A DNA stretch of 5,531 nt from UBA6109 sp035366835 (lineage in GTDB: Bacteria > Desulfobacterota > Syntrophia > Syntrophales > UBA6109). This document shows, in pieces, positions 5,477 through 5,531 of this stretch. The position numbers were made by a program, and so were the translations under genes. Numbering within the stretch: the first letter of the stretch is position 1; each line of letters starts with the position of its first letter. The stretch is taken from positions 1 through 5,531 of the forward strand of contig DAOSIS010000057.1 in the NCBI GenBank assembly GCA_035366835.1, read 5' to 3'. The notes beneath the pieces were generated by a model, which was not told the DNA's origin, made no database searches, and worked only from the letters and a program-made list of their open reading frames with translations.

Positions 5477-5531
5477 GCGGACGGATCAAGGAAATCAAGG
5501 GGCGGAAGGTCGTCGTGGCCGTAACGGTCAC
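5477..5531. repeat. Terminal direct repeat, right copy (55 bp)
   Basis: Exact copy of bases 1-55, in the same orientation. In the plus strand it encodes the GRIKEIKGRKVVVAVTVT segment of the thioesterase-like protein. The reading frame before it is open to 5401 (stop TAA at 5398-5400) but has no ATG, GTG or TTG. As drawn here, the thioesterase piece therefore lacks its N-terminal part. Confidence 0.97.

Noticed and set aside
1..5531. Plasmid, phage or insertion-sequence functions, attachment sites, CRISPR, tRNA
   Set aside because: I looked on both strands for Rep, relaxase, integrase or transposase genes, iteron or CRISPR-like repeats and tRNA clover-leaf sequences and found none. The only long repeat is the terminal 55 bp.

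Overview
The window is GC-rich bacterial DNA (roughly 60% by eye). It is dominated by one compact operon of five metabolic genes, all on the minus strand, reading from about 5404 down to 404. I see no tRNA, rRNA, CRISPR array, transposase, integrase, replication or partition gene. Gene style (GC-rich, strong GGAGG-type ribosome sites, split transketolase, SCP2-like lipid-binding protein) would fit a Desulfobacterota/Proteobacteria-like environmental bacterium. That placement is inference only, with no marker gene to confirm it.

Layout, in transcription order. A good sigma70-type promoter (TTGACT, 18 bp, TACACT; 5411-5440) lies upstream of a medium-chain zinc alcohol/polyol dehydrogenase (4144-5343). 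It is followed by a transketolase split into two genes: the N-terminal TPP half (3243-4082) and the pyrimidine-binding plus C-terminal half (2187-3197). Next come a two-lobed SCP2-like protein (1406-2185) and an extended short-chain NAD-dependent epimerase/dehydratase (404-1354). Gaps are 61, 45, 1 and 51 nt, and each gene has its own Shine-Dalgarno sequence. After the last gene there is a 12-bp stem-loop (323-359). It is followed by a small ORF resembling only the C-terminal tail of UPF0182 membrane proteins (121-309). That ORF converges on, and overlaps, the 3' end of a plus-strand hotdog thioesterase-like gene (3-164).

The first 55 bases are repeated exactly as the last 55 (5477-5531). The contig therefore closes on itself as a 5476-bp circle, or is one unit of a tandem repeat. 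Because 55 is also a common assembler k-mer, the closure may be an artefact. Read across the join, the thioesterase frame is open back to 5401 but has no ordinary start codon, so the fragment is 5'-truncated next to the operon promoter.

How the genes may work together (inference): the two transketolase halves keep the TPP and catalytic residues but replace the acceptor-recognising Asp of DGPTHQ with Ala (AGTTHQ). This suggests C2-ketol transfer to an acceptor other than the usual sugar phosphates. Two NAD-type oxidoreductases (MDR and SDR) could make or modify the acceptor or product, and the SCP2-like protein could hold a lipid or hydrophobic substrate. The pathway itself is not one I recognise.
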